Part shown: piece by piece, positions 37,035 to 46,755 of the stretch
How the letters are laid out: every line of letters begins with the position of its first letter
Position numbering within the stretch: position 1 is the stretch's first letter
Assembly (NCBI RefSeq): GCF_000718305.1
Contig: NZ_JOFQ01000016.1
Location: 68,357 to 132,356, forward strand
Reading direction: 5' to 3'
Source of the DNA: Streptomyces niger
GTDB lineage: Bacteria; Actinomycetota; Actinomycetes; Streptomycetales; Streptomycetaceae
Length of the DNA stretch: 64,000 nucleotides
Notes under the pieces: model-generated
Seen by the model: the letters and a program-made list of their open reading frames with translations, nothing else
What the model was told of the DNA's origin: nothing
The model's database searches: none
Made by a program: the position numbers and the translations under genes

Positions 37035-38192
37035 ATGAGCACCACTCTGATCGTCACCAACGACTTCCCGCCCCGTCAGGGAGGCATCGAGACGTTCGTG
37101 TACGCCATGGCGGCGCGGATGCCCGGCAACGACGTGGTCGTCTACACGTCCGACGAACCGGGCGGTGCCGCGTACGACTCCACACTGCCCTTCCCGGTGA
37201 TCAGAGACCGCAGCCGCATGCTGCTGCCCACGCCGCGTGTCACCCGCCGCGTCCTGGAGATCGCCCGGACGCACGGCTGCGACCGGGTCTGGTTCGGGGC
37301 CGCTGCGCCGCTCGCCGCCATGGCTCCGGCGCTGCGGCAGGGCGGCATCCGGCGGATGGTCGCCACCACGCACGGCCACGAGATCTGGTGGGCCCGCACA
37401 CCGGGAGCGCGCCGGGTGATGCGGCGCATAGGCGAGCACGTGGACGTCGTCACGTACCTGGGTGAGTACACCCGGCGCCGCATCGCCCCCGCGCTGGGGC
37501 CGCGCGCCGAACTCGTACGGCTGGTGCCGGGCGTGGACGCGTCGGCGTTCCGGCCCGCGGACGGCCAGGCCCGGCAGGTCCGTGAGCGGCACGGCATCGA
37601 GGACCGCAGGATCGTCCTGTGCGTCTCGCGGCTGGTGACGCGCAAGGGCCAGGACACGCTGATACGGGCGCTGCCGGCCATCCGGCGGGCCGTGCCCGAG
37701 GCGGTGCTCGTGATCGTGGGCGACGGCCCGGACATGGGGCGGCTGCGCAGGCTCGCGGCCAAGCACGCCGACGGGCACGTGGTGTTCGCCGGGGGCCTGG
37801 ACCACGCCGCGACGGCCGCGTACTACGCGGCGGCCGACGTGTTCGCCATGCCGTGCCGGACGCGGAAGGCGGGGCTGGAGGCGGAGGGTCTGGGCATCGT
37901 GTTCCTGGAGGCGTCCGCCAGCGGGCTGCCGGTCGTCGTGGGCGACTCGGGCGGCGCGCCGGACACCGTCGTCGACGGACGGACCGGCACCGTGGTGGAC
38001 GGCACGGACGTACAGGGCGTGGCCGACGCCGTCTCGGCCGTGCTGCGCGACCCCGACCGGGCCGCCGCGATGGGCGAGGCGGGCCGCGCGTGGGTGGCGG
38101 AGCACTGGTCCTGGGACGCGTCGGCGGAGCGCCTGGCCCGGCTGCTCGACCCGGAGACGGACCGGCTGCGGGCCGCATCCGCGAAAGACTGA
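37035..38192 (+). CDS. GT4 family glycosyltransferase, PimB-like
   Basis: This 385-residue GT-B enzyme begins with the donor-independent loop TNDFPPRQGGIETFVYAMA, typical of PimB/PimC-type mannosyltransferases. VSRLVTRKGQDTLI starts the second Rossmann domain, and EAEGLGIVFLEASASGLPVV holds the E-x7-E motif that contacts the sugar nucleotide. The ATG at 37035 is taken as start; an upstream GTG adds six codons. Mannosyl transfer to phosphatidylinositol mannoside or a related lipid is the commonest role. Linkage to FkbM and GT87-like genes could equally mean decoration of a secondary metabolite. Confidence 0.85.
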   Translation: MSTTLIVTNDFPPRQGGIETFVYAMAARMPGNDVVVYTSDEPGGAAYDSTLPFPVIRDRSRMLLPTPRVTRRVLEIARTHGCDRVWFGAAAPLAAMAPALRQGGIRRMVATTHGHEIWWARTPGARRVMRRIGEHVDVVTYLGEYTRRRIAPALGPRAELVRLVPGVDASAFRPADGQARQVRERHGIEDRRIVLCVSRLVTRKGQDTLIRALPAIRRAVPEAVLVIVGDGPDMGRLRRLAAKHADGHVVFAGGLDHAATAAYYAAADVFAMPCRTRKAGLEAEGLGIVFLEASASGLPVVVGDSGGAPDTVVDGRTGTVVDGTDVQGVADAVSAVLRDPDRAAAMGEAGRAWVAEHWSWDASAERLARLLDPETDRLRAASAKD

Positions 38193-38196
38193 CCGT

Positions 38197-38225
38197 CCGG
38201 GGCCCGCGCACCGCCCGGGCCCCGG
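38197..38225. terminator. Bidirectional terminator between convergent genes
   Basis: CCGGGGCCCG (38197-38206) and CGGGCCCCGG (38216-38225) form a 10-bp perfect stem with a 9-base loop. It lies exactly in the 37-base gap between the stops of the GT4 gene (plus) and the response regulator gene (minus), so it can serve both. Confidence 0.7.
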
Positions 38226-38229
38226 GCTC

Positions 38230-38898
38230 TCAGGCCGGCGGGTCTTCGCGGCGGAGGTGGGCGAGGACCGCCAGCACCCGCCGGTTGCCCTCGGCCGGGT
38301 CGAGTTCCAGCTTCATGAAGATGTTGCTGGAGTGCTTCACCACCGACGCCTCGGTGATGGTGAGCCGCTGCGCGATGGCCTGGTTGTTCAGGCCCTCCGC
38401 CATCAGGGTCAGCACCTCCCGCTCCCGGGGGGTGAGCCGCTGGAGCGGTTCGTCCGCGGTCCGCTGCTGGAGGAGCACCCGTACCACCTCGGGGTCGATC
38501 ACGGTCTGCCCGCCGGCGACCCGGGCCAGCGCGTCGAGGAAGTCCGTGACCTCCCCGACCCGGTCCTTCAGCAGGTACCCGAGGCCGCCGGCGGCCGACG
38601 AGCCGCCGCTGAGCAGCTGCGTCGCGTAGGCGGTGGCGACGTACTGCGACAGTACGAGCACGGGCAGGCCCGGGTGCCGCTCGCGCAGCTCCAGCGCCGC
38701 CTTCAGCCCCTCGTCCTGGAAGCCGGGCGGCATCCGTACGTCGGTGATGACCACGTCCGGACGGTCGGCGTCCACGGCGCGGGCCAGTTCCTCGGCGTCC
38801 CCGACGGCGGCGACCACCTCGTGCCCGACCCGGGAGAGCAGCTCGACGAGGCCGGCGCGGAGCAGGACGGCGTCCTCTGCGAGCACTATGCGGAGCAC
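38230..38898 (-). CDS. Response regulator, NarL/FixJ family
   Basis: This 222-residue transcription factor has a receiver domain (AED near the start, the phospho-acceptor Asp in VITDVRMPP, the Lys in LLKDRV) and a C-terminal LuxR-type helix-turn-helix (LTPREREVLTLMAEGLNNQAI). A Gly/Ser insertion (GGSSAAGG) sits before LGYLLKD. The GTG at 38896-38898 follows GGAGGTG and overlaps the end of the histidine kinase gene, so the pair is translationally coupled. Its target is probably the divergent ABC exporter genes. Confidence 0.9.
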   Translation of the reverse strand: MLRIVLAEDAVLLRAGLVELLSRVGHEVVAAVGDAEELARAVDADRPDVVITDVRMPPGFQDEGLKAALELRERHPGLPVLVLSQYVATAYATQLLSGGSSAAGGLGYLLKDRVGEVTDFLDALARVAGGQTVIDPEVVRVLLQQRTADEPLQRLTPREREVLTLMAEGLNNQAIAQRLTITEASVVKHSSNIFMKLELDPAEGNRRVLAVLAHLRREDPPA

Positions 38899-40163
38899 GG
38901 CACCTCCACCCGCAGTTGCGTCGGTCCGCCGACGGGGCTGGTCACGATGAGCCTGCCTTTCAGAATCGCCACCCGGTCCGCCAATCCCTGCAGACCGGCG
39001 CCGGCGGCCGGATCGGCGCCGCCGTGGCCGTTGTCGGTGATCAGGAGGACGAGTTTGTCGTTGCTGAGCTGTCCGACGACGGACACCTGGTCCGCGCCGC
39101 TGTGCTTGGAGGCGTTGGTCAGCGCCTCGGTGATGGTGAAGTACGCCGTCGACTCCACCCCGGTGGGCAGTCGGTGCGGCAGGTCCATCTCCACCGTCAC
39201 CGGTATCGGGTTGCGCAGTGCGAGTTCGGCGACCGCGGCGGGCAGCCCGTGGTCGGTGAGGACCTGTGGGTGGATGCCGCGCACCAGGGAGCGCAGCTGT
39301 TCCAAGGCCTGGCGGGCCTCGTCCCGGGCCCGGGCGATGAGCGGCCGGGCGGGCGACTCCGCTCCCTTCAGCTCCAGTTCGGCCAGGCCCAGGGTCATCG
39401 TCAGTGCGACGAGCTGCTGTTGGGCGCCGTCGTGCAGGTCCCGCTCGATGCGCCGCCGCTCCGCCTCGAAGGCATCGACCAACCGGGCGCGTGAACGGGT
39501 GAGTTCGATGACCCGGCTCTTGAGGTCCTCGTCCCGGGCCGACAACAGGTGCTGCGCGATCCGTACCTGGCCGCCCGCCAGCAGTCCGCCCACGTACGCC
39601 GAGACGAGGAGCCCGAAGAGGCCGACGGCGCTGCCCGGCAGGGCCGCGACCGGGTCGGACAGCGGCTCCCCGGGCACCAGCATCACCGTGTCCGGAGCGA
39701 TCGCCCACACGATGACGGGTGTCACCGTCAGGATCGCCGAGAGTCCCAGCAGGGCGGTGAAGCCGATGCCCGTGGCCGTGAACACGGCGCCCAGGATCAG
39801 CGTGTACGCCAGTTCACGCCAGGTGGCCGGTTCGCGCAGTCGGCTGCGTACCCACGGCACGGCGCCCGTACCGGGCAGCGAGCCGTGCGGGTCGAGCAGC
39901 GGCTCCGGTTCGACCAGCAGCAGCCGCCGCCGTTCCAGGGCGGCGACCGGGATGCCGAAGACGGCCCAAGCGGCGAGGAGCACCAGGCCGATGCCCACCA
40001 CCGACAGGCCGAGACCGGCGCAGAGCAACGCGGCGAACAGGAACAGCACCACGGACCCGAAGACCGTGCCACTCAGCAGGAACGCCCAGGCGCGCAGCGG
40101 CCAGGCGGAGAGGGCGAAGCGCAGCGGGCGCCGTCGCATGGCCTCCCAGACGGCGACGGTCAT
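38886..40163 (-). CDS. Sensor histidine kinase, HisKA_3 type
   Basis: The 425-residue kinase has an N-terminal membrane part with several hydrophobic segments of the kind found in Streptomyces sensors with a short-loop input domain. The dimerisation box ERRRIERDLHDGAQQQL carries the phospho-accepting His, and the HATPase domain has N (TEALTNASKHS), G1 (TDNGHGG) and G2 (GLQGLADR). The ATG at 40161-40163 has GGAGGGA upstream. It is divergent from the exporter ATPase gene with a 150-base gap. Such kinases commonly sense cell-envelope stress or an antibiotic. Confidence 0.9.
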   Translation of the reverse strand: MTVAVWEAMRRRPLRFALSAWPLRAWAFLLSGTVFGSVVLFLFAALLCAGLGLSVVGIGLVLLAAWAVFGIPVAALERRRLLLVEPEPLLDPHGSLPGTGAVPWVRSRLREPATWRELAYTLILGAVFTATGIGFTALLGLSAILTVTPVIVWAIAPDTVMLVPGEPLSDPVAALPGSAVGLFGLLVSAYVGGLLAGGQVRIAQHLLSARDEDLKSRVIELTRSRARLVDAFEAERRRIERDLHDGAQQQLVALTMTLGLAELELKGAESPARPLIARARDEARQALEQLRSLVRGIHPQVLTDHGLPAAVAELALRNPIPVTVEMDLPHRLPTGVESTAYFTITEALTNASKHSGADQVSVVGQLSNDKLVLLITDNGHGGADPAAGAGLQGLADRVAILKGRLIVTSPVGGPTQLRVEVPCSA

Positions 40164-40313
40164 GATGCGGTCCCTCCGGGATACCGTGCGGCGGACTGGT
40201 CCAGCAGGAACTCTAACCGGCCCGGCGGCCCGGCCGGTGGTAGGGAAAACCCTCCCCCCATGATTCGCCGAAGCCCCACTGACCAGGACCGCCGCTTCTG
40301 TTGGACTGGAAGC

Positions 40314-41060
40314 ATGGCACTGCTCACCGACATCCGGCTCCCCGCCGTCCAGCTGGCCGCCGTCTCCAAGAGCTACCCGAGCGCCGCCGGCGCCGTACCC
40401 GTGCTCCGCGAGGTCAGCCTGGGCTTCCCCCAGCGGGCGCTGACCGCGGTGATGGGGCCGTCCGGGTCCGGCAAGACCACCCTGCTGAACTGCGCCGCCG
40501 GTCTCGACAAGCCCGACAGCGGCAAGGTACTGCTCGGCGACACCGATCTGGCGAAGTGCGGCGAGCGCGAGCTGACGGTGGTGCGCCGCAGCCGTATCGG
40601 CTTCGTCTTCCAGCAGTTCAACCTGCTGCCCATGCTGACGGCCTACGAGAACGTGGCGCTGCCCCTGCGGCTGCAGCGCGGCCGGGTCAAGCGCGACCGG
40701 GTACGGGAGGCGTTGCGTCAGGTGGGGCTGGAGGACAAGGCGGACCGGCGGCCCGCTCAGCTGTCCGGCGGTCAGCAGCAGCGGGTGGCGATCGCCCGGA
40801 CGCTGGTGGCCGAACCCGAGATCGTCTTCGCCGACGAGCCGACCGGCTCGCTGGACCGGCGCAGCGGCCGGCAGATCATGGAGCTGCTGCGCGACTCCGT
40901 CGACCGGGTGGGCAGCACGGTGGTGATGGTGACGCACGACCCGGCCGCCGCCGCGTGCGCCGACCGCGTGGTGTTCCTGTCGGACGGCAAGGTCGTCGGC
41001 CGGCTCGACCACCCGACGGCCGAGGCCGTCGCTCAGCAGCTGAGCCTGTGGGAGCGGTGA
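40314..41060 (+). CDS. ABC exporter ATPase, MacB/LolD type
   Basis: This 248-residue ATPase has Walker A GPSGSGKTT, Q-loop FVFQQFNLLPMLTAYENV, signature LSGGQQQR, Walker B FADEPTGSLD and the switch His in VTHDP. It belongs to the MacB/LolD/FtsE-like group that works with FtsX-type permeases. The ATG at 40314 is followed at the far end by a TGATG overlap with the permease gene. Together with the adjoining two-component systems it forms a typical detoxification or antimicrobial-peptide response unit. Confidence 0.92.
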   Translation: MALLTDIRLPAVQLAAVSKSYPSAAGAVPVLREVSLGFPQRALTAVMGPSGSGKTTLLNCAAGLDKPDSGKVLLGDTDLAKCGERELTVVRRSRIGFVFQQFNLLPMLTAYENVALPLRLQRGRVKRDRVREALRQVGLEDKADRRPAQLSGGQQQRVAIARTLVAEPEIVFADEPTGSLDRRSGRQIMELLRDSVDRVGSTVVMVTHDPAAAACADRVVFLSDGKVVGRLDHPTAEAVAQQLSLWER

Positions 41061-43051
41061 TGTGGCGCATCTCGGTGCGGTCGGTGCGCCACTACTGGGC
41101 GCTGTTCGCCGGTACGTTCGTGGCGCTGGCGCTCGGTGTGGCGCTGATCGGTGTGTCGGCCGCGGCGCTCGCCGCCACTTGGGCGGTGCCCGCGGCACCG
41201 CGGGCCGAGAGCGCGTCGGTGACCCTGACCGACGGCCACGGCACCGCCCGCACCCTGTCCAGCGGCGACGTGGACATGGGCGGGGTGCAGAGCGTACTGG
41301 CGATGGCCGGCGTGGTCTCGGCATTCGTCACCGTCTTCGTCATCGCGGGCACCTGCGCCTTCGGCATCGCGCTGCGTCGCCGCGACATGGGGCTGCTGCG
41401 CCTGGTCGGCGCGGGCGGCCCGCAGGTGCGCCGGATGGTGCTCGGTGAGTCCCTGGCCGTGGCGGTGCCGGCCGCGTCGGTCGGCTGCGCGGTGGCGGCC
41501 GGGACCGCCCCGGTCGTCGTGAAGGCCCTCAACGGGACCGGGCTGTCGCCGGTCGAGCTGCACCTGGGTCCCCTGTGGTGGCCCCTGCTGTTCGCCGCGG
41601 GCAGCGGTCTGGTCATCGCCGTACTGGGCATGCTGGCCGCCTCGAAGCGGGCCGCCCGGGTGCGGCCGACCGAGGCGCTGCGCGAGGCGGACCTGGACGC
41701 CCGGACGATGACCGCGGGGCGCGGTGTGATGGGTGCGCTGGCGCTGGTCGCCGGTGCGGTGATGGTGGCGCTCGCCCCCGGTGCCGGTGCCGAAGCGGCC
41801 ACCCCGCTGGCACTCTTCGGCACGATGGCGCTGGCGGTGGCGGCCACCGCGTTCGGGCCGCTGTACCTGCCGCCGTTGCTGCGGCTGATGGCGCTGCCGC
41901 TGCGCTGGGCGGACCCGGTGGCCGGGCGGCTCGCCGCGGAGTCGGTGCGCACCTCGCGCCGCCGCACCGCCTCCCTCGTGGGCCCGGTGCTGGCCATCCT
42001 CGCGATCGTCGGCGTCTTCACCACGGTGCTCTCCACAACGGGGGCGGCGACCGAGGCCGACGACCGGGCGCGCACCGCGGCGCAGCTCGTCGTCGAACCC
42101 GCCACCGGTGGTGCCACGCTGGGGCGGGACGTCCTCCACCGGTTGCGGTCCGACGACCGGGTGGCCGCGGTCTCCGCGCCGGCCCCGCTGGAGGTGGCGG
42201 TGGCCGGGCCCGACTCGGTGTGGAAGGAACAGGCGGCGGTGGCCGACCCGGTGGCACTGGCCCGGACCCACCGGGTCACCGTGGTGGACGGCGCCCTCGG
42301 TCACCTCGGGCCCGGGAAGGTCGCTGTCTCCCGGGAGTTCGCCGACTGGTACGGGTACCACGTGGGCTCCGTGGTCAGGTACGGCCTCTTCGGCGGGAAG
42401 CCGATGACGGGCCGGGTGACCGCGGTACTGGACGGCGGGTCGGCTGTGCCCCCGCTGCTGCTGCCCTCCGGCTCCCGGGGAACCCCCGCCCCGGGGCCGG
42501 AGCGTGCGGCGGTGCTGCTTGACGAGGAGACCGCGGGCTCCGCCGCGGCGGAGGCCGCGGACCTGGCCGAGCGGCTGGGTCCGGACCGGGTGCGGGTGAC
42601 GCCGACCGCCGACTGGTTCGGCCGGACGGCGACCGGTCAGGACCGGCTCAACCGGCTGGTTCTGGGCGTCCTGACAGTGCCCGCTTCGCTGTACGCACTG
42701 ATCGCGGTCGCAAGCACTTTGGTGATGTCGTACAGCCGGCGCAGCCGGGAGATCGCGGGCATGCGGATGATCGGCGTCAGCGCGGCGCAGGTGCGCCGGA
42801 TGGCGCTGTGGGAGACGCTCTCCACGACGCTGCTGGGAGTGGTGATCGCCGGTGTGGTGGTGGCACTCGGTGTGCGTGCCCACCGGGCGTCGCTGGACGT
42901 GCTCGGCGGCGCGGCGCCGCTGAGCGTGCCGTGGGCGATGCTCGGAACGCTCACGGCCGCGTGTGCAGTCGTGGGCGTGGTGGTGAGCCTCGCGGCATCC
43001 GGACGTTTGCTCCGGCAAGTGAGCGTGGCAACGGTCACTTCTCGCCAGTAA
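41060..43051 (+). CDS. FtsX-like ABC exporter permease
   Basis: This 663-residue permease has two FtsX-type halves, a first with helices from about residue 10 and near 90, and a last block of helices around 540-650. RRRDMGLLRLVGAGGPQVRRM and RSREIAGMRMIGVSAAQVRRM are the two repeats of the FtsX coupling region. A large extracellular loop of about 180 residues lies between. The start ATG overlaps the ATPase stop by one base. The system probably exports or removes an envelope-active compound, perhaps the peptide of NRPS locus 2. Confidence 0.9.
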   Translation: MWRISVRSVRHYWALFAGTFVALALGVALIGVSAAALAATWAVPAAPRAESASVTLTDGHGTARTLSSGDVDMGGVQSVLAMAGVVSAFVTVFVIAGTCAFGIALRRRDMGLLRLVGAGGPQVRRMVLGESLAVAVPAASVGCAVAAGTAPVVVKALNGTGLSPVELHLGPLWWPLLFAAGSGLVIAVLGMLAASKRAARVRPTEALREADLDARTMTAGRGVMGALALVAGAVMVALAPGAGAEAATPLALFGTMALAVAATAFGPLYLPPLLRLMALPLRWADPVAGRLAAESVRTSRRRTASLVGPVLAILAIVGVFTTVLSTTGAATEADDRARTAAQLVVEPATGGATLGRDVLHRLRSDDRVAAVSAPAPLEVAVAGPDSVWKEQAAVADPVALARTHRVTVVDGALGHLGPGKVAVSREFADWYGYHVGSVVRYGLFGGKPMTGRVTAVLDGGSAVPPLLLPSGSRGTPAPGPERAAVLLDEETAGSAAAEAADLAERLGPDRVRVTPTADWFGRTATGQDRLNRLVLGVLTVPASLYALIAVASTLVMSYSRRSREIAGMRMIGVSAAQVRRMALWETLSTTLLGVVIAGVVVALGVRAHRASLDVLGGAAPLSVPWAMLGTLTAACAVVGVVVSLAASGRLLRQVSVATVTSRQ

Positions 43052-43207
43052 CATCTTCCACACTGTGGACTTACGAGACACCACGTAGCGTCATCGGTCG
43101 TGCCGCGCCTATGCTGAGGCAGTCCCCACAGCTCCACTTTGTCCACACCATTCGGCGGCACGCGTCCGCGAGTTGGTTGGCACGATCCTTACGAGCAGGA
43201 GTCTCCC

Positions 43208-43879
43208 ATGCGCGTCGTGATCGCCGAGGATTCCGCGCTCTTGCGAGCCGGAATGGCGAGGCTGCTGTCCGATGAGGGAATCGATGTCGTCGCTTCCCTC
43301 GGTGACGCCACAGAGGTGCTGGAAGTCGTCCGCGAAACCCGGCCGCACGTGGTGACCATGGACGTCCGTATGCCTCCGACGTTCACGGACGAAGGCATTC
43401 GCGCCGCCCTTGAGATTCAGAAACTCGGCCCCGGGACGGCGGTCCTGCTGCTGTCCCAGTACGTGGAGCCCACGTACGCGGAAGAGCTGGTCCGGGACGC
43501 GCCGGCCGGGGTGGGGTACCTGCTGAAGCAGCGCGTGGGGGACTTCGAGGAGTTCCTTTCCGCACTGCACCGGGTGCGGCGCGGGGAGACCGTACTGGAT
43601 TCCGATATCTTCAAGCAGTTCATCGGCAGCCCTCGCGAAAAGCATGCCACCGAGCTGCTGACACCGCGCGAACGCCAGGTTCTCGAACTCATGGCGACCG
43701 GGCTGACCAACAGCGGAATCGTCAACCGGCTCGGTATATCCGAGCGTGCCGTGGAGAAACACGTCACGTCGATCCTCAGCAAGCTGCGCATCCCCAGTTC
43801 GGGCGAGGACCATCGGCGGGTACTGGCGGTATTGAACTACCTGCGGGGCAGAGAAAAAGTCCAGGACCTAGCCGAATAA
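43208..43879 (+). CDS. Response regulator, NarL/FixJ family, second
   Basis: This 223-residue regulator is similar in plan to the one at 38230. It has a receiver with IAEDSALLRAG, the phospho-acceptor in VVTMDVRMPP, an LLKQRV segment, and a LuxR-type helix-turn-helix (LTPRERQVLELMATGLTNSGI, then AVEKHVTSIL). The ATG at 43208 has AGGAG upstream. The gap from the exporter permease is 156 bases, so it has its own promoter or is the start of a new operon. It is followed 21 bases later by its kinase. Confidence 0.9.
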   Translation: MRVVIAEDSALLRAGMARLLSDEGIDVVASLGDATEVLEVVRETRPHVVTMDVRMPPTFTDEGIRAALEIQKLGPGTAVLLLSQYVEPTYAEELVRDAPAGVGYLLKQRVGDFEEFLSALHRVRRGETVLDSDIFKQFIGSPREKHATELLTPRERQVLELMATGLTNSGIVNRLGISERAVEKHVTSILSKLRIPSSGEDHRRVLAVLNYLRGREKVQDLAE

Positions 43880-43900
43880 CACACGGATGCGCGTAGTCCT

Positions 43901-45283
43901 GTGACTTTTCCGACTTCATACCGCGTGGCGGCCGGCCTCATCTATCTCTCCGTCGGCAGCCTGGTGGGCCTGTTGCTCGCCCCTTTGCTCGTGGTCTCAC
44001 TGGCGTTGCGTGCCGCCTCCTGGCTGCTGCTCGTCGGCCTGCCGATGGCGGTGGTCCTCGGCGTGCGCGCCGTGACCGCCGCGGTCCGGTTCGTGACCGC
44101 CGCGGGGGAACGGCGGCCGGGCCGGCCCGACACCCCGCTGCGGGAAGTGCTGCGGCAGCTTCCGGGCCGGGTGGCGCACCTGCGGGACGGCCTCTCCTTC
44201 AGCCTGCCGCTGCTGCGGGCCGTCGCCGACCTGGAGCGGCTGCTCGCCCACTCGGTCGCCGCCGACCCCGGACAAGGGGACGGCACACCCCGCGCCGCCG
44301 CCGAGGAACGGGAGTGGGTGCACCGCGGCGCGAAGGCGAGCTGGGACGACATCGGTTACCTCGGCCTGTTGCTCCTCGGCACGGTGTGGTTGCTGCCGCT
44401 GGCCGCCCTGGCGCTCCCGGTGGTGGTGTTCCTCATCGCCCTGCCCATCGGACCGCCCGAACAGCTGGCGTTCGGCCCCGGCAACACCTTGCTGGTGACC
44501 GGGGTGGTGACGCGTTCGTCGGTGGCGCTGGCCTCCGTGGTGCTCTTCGCGGTGCTCCTGCGGCTGTTGTTCTGGATGGGGAAACTGCGCGCCCGGATGG
44601 TGCGCCGCATCCTGAGCCGTATCGACGTGGCCGAAGCGCAGCGCAGGGAGGACGCGGCGGAACGTCAGCGCGTCGCGGCGCTCCGGGTGAACGACGCCGA
44701 TTACCGCCGTCTGGAAAGGGATCTGCACGACGGGGCACAGGCGCGGCTGGCCGTGCTGCTCATGCACCTTTCGCGCGCCAAGAGCCGGCGCACGGACGAC
44801 GTGGCGTATCTGTGCGGGCTCATCGAACGGACCCACGAGGAAATCGGCAAAGCGCTCGATGACATACGCGATCTGGTCCGGGGTATTCAGCCGCCCATTT
44901 TGAGCGACCGCGGCCTGGAAGCGGCCGTGACGGCTCTGACCGAACGATTCCATGTACCGGTGACGGTGCACAGCAGCCTCGACCGGCGTCCGAATGTGAA
45001 CGTGGAGTCGACCGCGTATTACATCACCGCTGAATGCCTGGCCAATACCGTCAAGCACGCGTCGGCCACGCGTATTCACGTGTGCCTGGAAGAAGAGGAC
45101 AACCAGCTGGTCGTCTCGGTGACGGACGACGGCGCCGGCGGCGCCTCCATGGCGGCCGGCACGGGGCTGCGCGGGCTCGAGGACCGGGCCGCCGCGCTCG
45201 GCGGACGCCTGGAACTCAGCAGTCCGCCCGGCGGCCCGACCACCGTCCGGGCCGCCCTCCCCTGGTCGGCGCACACCTTCTGA
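43901..45283 (+). CDS. Sensor histidine kinase, HisKA_3 type, second
   Basis: This 460-residue kinase has an N-terminal region with two pairs of membrane segments separated by a cytoplasmic-looking loop of about 110 residues. The H-box is RRLERDLHDGAQARL, followed by HATPase N (AECLANTVKHA), G1 (TDDGAGGA) and G2 (GLRGLEDRA). It starts at the GTG 43901. The cognate regulator is the gene directly upstream. A strong hairpin 67 bases past the stop ends this unit. Confidence 0.9.
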   Translation: MTFPTSYRVAAGLIYLSVGSLVGLLLAPLLVVSLALRAASWLLLVGLPMAVVLGVRAVTAAVRFVTAAGERRPGRPDTPLREVLRQLPGRVAHLRDGLSFSLPLLRAVADLERLLAHSVAADPGQGDGTPRAAAEEREWVHRGAKASWDDIGYLGLLLLGTVWLLPLAALALPVVVFLIALPIGPPEQLAFGPGNTLLVTGVVTRSSVALASVVLFAVLLRLLFWMGKLRARMVRRILSRIDVAEAQRREDAAERQRVAALRVNDADYRRLERDLHDGAQARLAVLLMHLSRAKSRRTDDVAYLCGLIERTHEEIGKALDDIRDLVRGIQPPILSDRGLEAAVTALTERFHVPVTVHSSLDRRPNVNVESTAYYITAECLANTVKHASATRIHVCLEEEDNQLVVSVTDDGAGGASMAAGTGLRGLEDRAAALGGRLELSSPPGGPTTVRAALPWSAHTF

Positions 45284-45349
45284 CGTGCGAGTTTTCCTCT
45301 GATCGAAAGCCCTTGCCGCGCGACGGCCACCTGATCGATCATTGGGGTG

Positions 45350-45389
45350 GTACGGCTACCCGCACCCCACACGGTGCGGGTAGCCGTAC
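45350..45389 (+). terminator. Perfect 17-bp hairpin between the kinase and the PBP-type thioesterase
   Basis: The arms 45350-45366 and 45373-45389 are exact complements around CCACAC. The stem ends 25 bases before the GTG of the next gene, so besides ending the kinase transcript it could act as an attenuator at the head of NRPS locus 2. Confidence 0.75.
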
Positions 45390-45414
45390 TGTGGAGCTTC
45401 TATAAGGGGGAAAT

Positions 45415-46755
45415 GTGGAAGCGCATCTCGCGGCGGACCGATTGCGCGAACTCGCGCACGACCACTCGGTCCCCGGCGCACAGCTGACGATCCAGCAGGC
45501 CGGGAGACGCCGGTCGCTGTGCACCGGCGTGGCCCGGGCCGGCACCGCGGAACCGGTGACCGGGGAAATGGCTTTCGCCTACGGCTCGGTCACCAAGATT
45601 TTCACGGCCACCCTGGTGGCCCAGCTCGTTTCCGAGGGCGACCTGGAATGGGACGATCCGGTCGGCGAGTACGTGGCGGAGTTCGACGGGGCGGTGGACG
45701 AGGCTTTCTCGTCCGTCACCCTGCGGCGACTGCTCGGCCACACCGCCGGACTGGTCGCCGACCATGAACTCGACGATGTCGAGGAGTCCTCGCTCGTCCG
45801 TTACACCGCGAGCCTCGCGACCACCCGGACCCTGCATGAACCGGGCCATTGCTTCTCGTACTCGAATTCCGGTTACAACATTCTGGGCCGGGTCATCGAG
45901 GCGGTCACGGACATGAAATGGCAGGCCGCCCTGGAGAACAGGGTCCTCCGACCGCTCGGCATCGACCCGGTGTTCGTGAACGGCCCCTCGGCCGGGCAGC
46001 GCCCCCTCGCCGACGGCCACGCCGTCCCGCCCGGAGGCGGCCAACCGGCCCGGCCCGTCGGCCTGTTCCTCCCGCACAGCTGGGCCCCGGCGAGCGGCCT
46101 CGCCGGCAGCGCCGACGACCTGGCCGACCTCGCCGCACTGCACCTCGGCGTCCACCCCGACTCCGGCGCGCTGCTCCCCGAGGAGCAACGCGCCGAGATG
46201 GCCGGCCGGTTGCCCGCCGCCGACGCCTTCGGCATGGCCGACGGCTGGGGCATGGGCCCCGCCCACTACGCCTCGCCCGCCGGGCACTGGCTCGGCCACG
46301 ACGGCACCGTCGACGGCGGCACCGCCCACGTGCGGTGGCATTCGGCGAGCGGCACCGCCGTCGCCCTGACCACCAACGCGACCACCGGCACCCGGATGTG
46401 GGCCGACCTCGTCGACGTGCTCCGCGAACAGGGGATCCCGGTCGGCGACCACCGTCCCGGTACCCCCGCCGCACCGGCCCTCTCCTCCGGTCTCGGCCGC
46501 TTCGCCGGCGACTACCGCAACGGCGACACCTCGTTCGCCGTACGCACCCACCACGACGGCGCCACGCTCCGCCTGACGGACGCCACCGGGCTCACCGCCG
46601 ACCTGACCGTCCACGCCGACCTGGTCTTCACCGCCCGGCGGACGGACACCGGCACCGCGCCCTTCTCCGGCCGGTTCGTCACCGACCCCGCCACCGGCGA
46701 CGTCACTCTCATGCAGCTCGGCGGTCGTTCCGCCCGGCGGACGACGGCTGCGTAA
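45415..46755 (+). CDS. PBP-type (SurE-like) stand-alone thioesterase/peptide cyclase, or class C serine hydrolase
   Basis: This 446-residue protein is of the penicillin-binding/class C beta-lactamase fold. Catalytic motifs are S58-V-T-K61 (in YGSVTK), a YSN motif (FSYSNSGY, near residue 150) and HDGT (near 296, the KTG equivalent). A C-terminal barrel-like domain of about 95 residues follows, as in SurE and related trans-acting cyclases. There is no signal peptide, which argues against a cell-wall role and for a cytoplasmic enzyme acting on carrier-bound peptide. In known cases (SurE, WolJ, DsaJ) such an enzyme releases and head-to-tail cyclises peptides from NRPSs lacking a fused TE. It lies 161 bases upstream of the first NRPS gene. 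The GTG at 45415 follows AAGGGGG. Confidence 0.8.
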   Translation: MEAHLAADRLRELAHDHSVPGAQLTIQQAGRRRSLCTGVARAGTAEPVTGEMAFAYGSVTKIFTATLVAQLVSEGDLEWDDPVGEYVAEFDGAVDEAFSSVTLRRLLGHTAGLVADHELDDVEESSLVRYTASLATTRTLHEPGHCFSYSNSGYNILGRVIEAVTDMKWQAALENRVLRPLGIDPVFVNGPSAGQRPLADGHAVPPGGGQPARPVGLFLPHSWAPASGLAGSADDLADLAALHLGVHPDSGALLPEEQRAEMAGRLPAADAFGMADGWGMGPAHYASPAGHWLGHDGTVDGGTAHVRWHSASGTAVALTTNATTGTRMWADLVDVLREQGIPVGDHRPGTPAAPALSSGLGRFAGDYRNGDTSFAVRTHHDGATLRLTDATGLTADLTVHADLVFTARRTDTGTAPFSGRFVTDPATGDVTLMQLGGRSARRTTAA

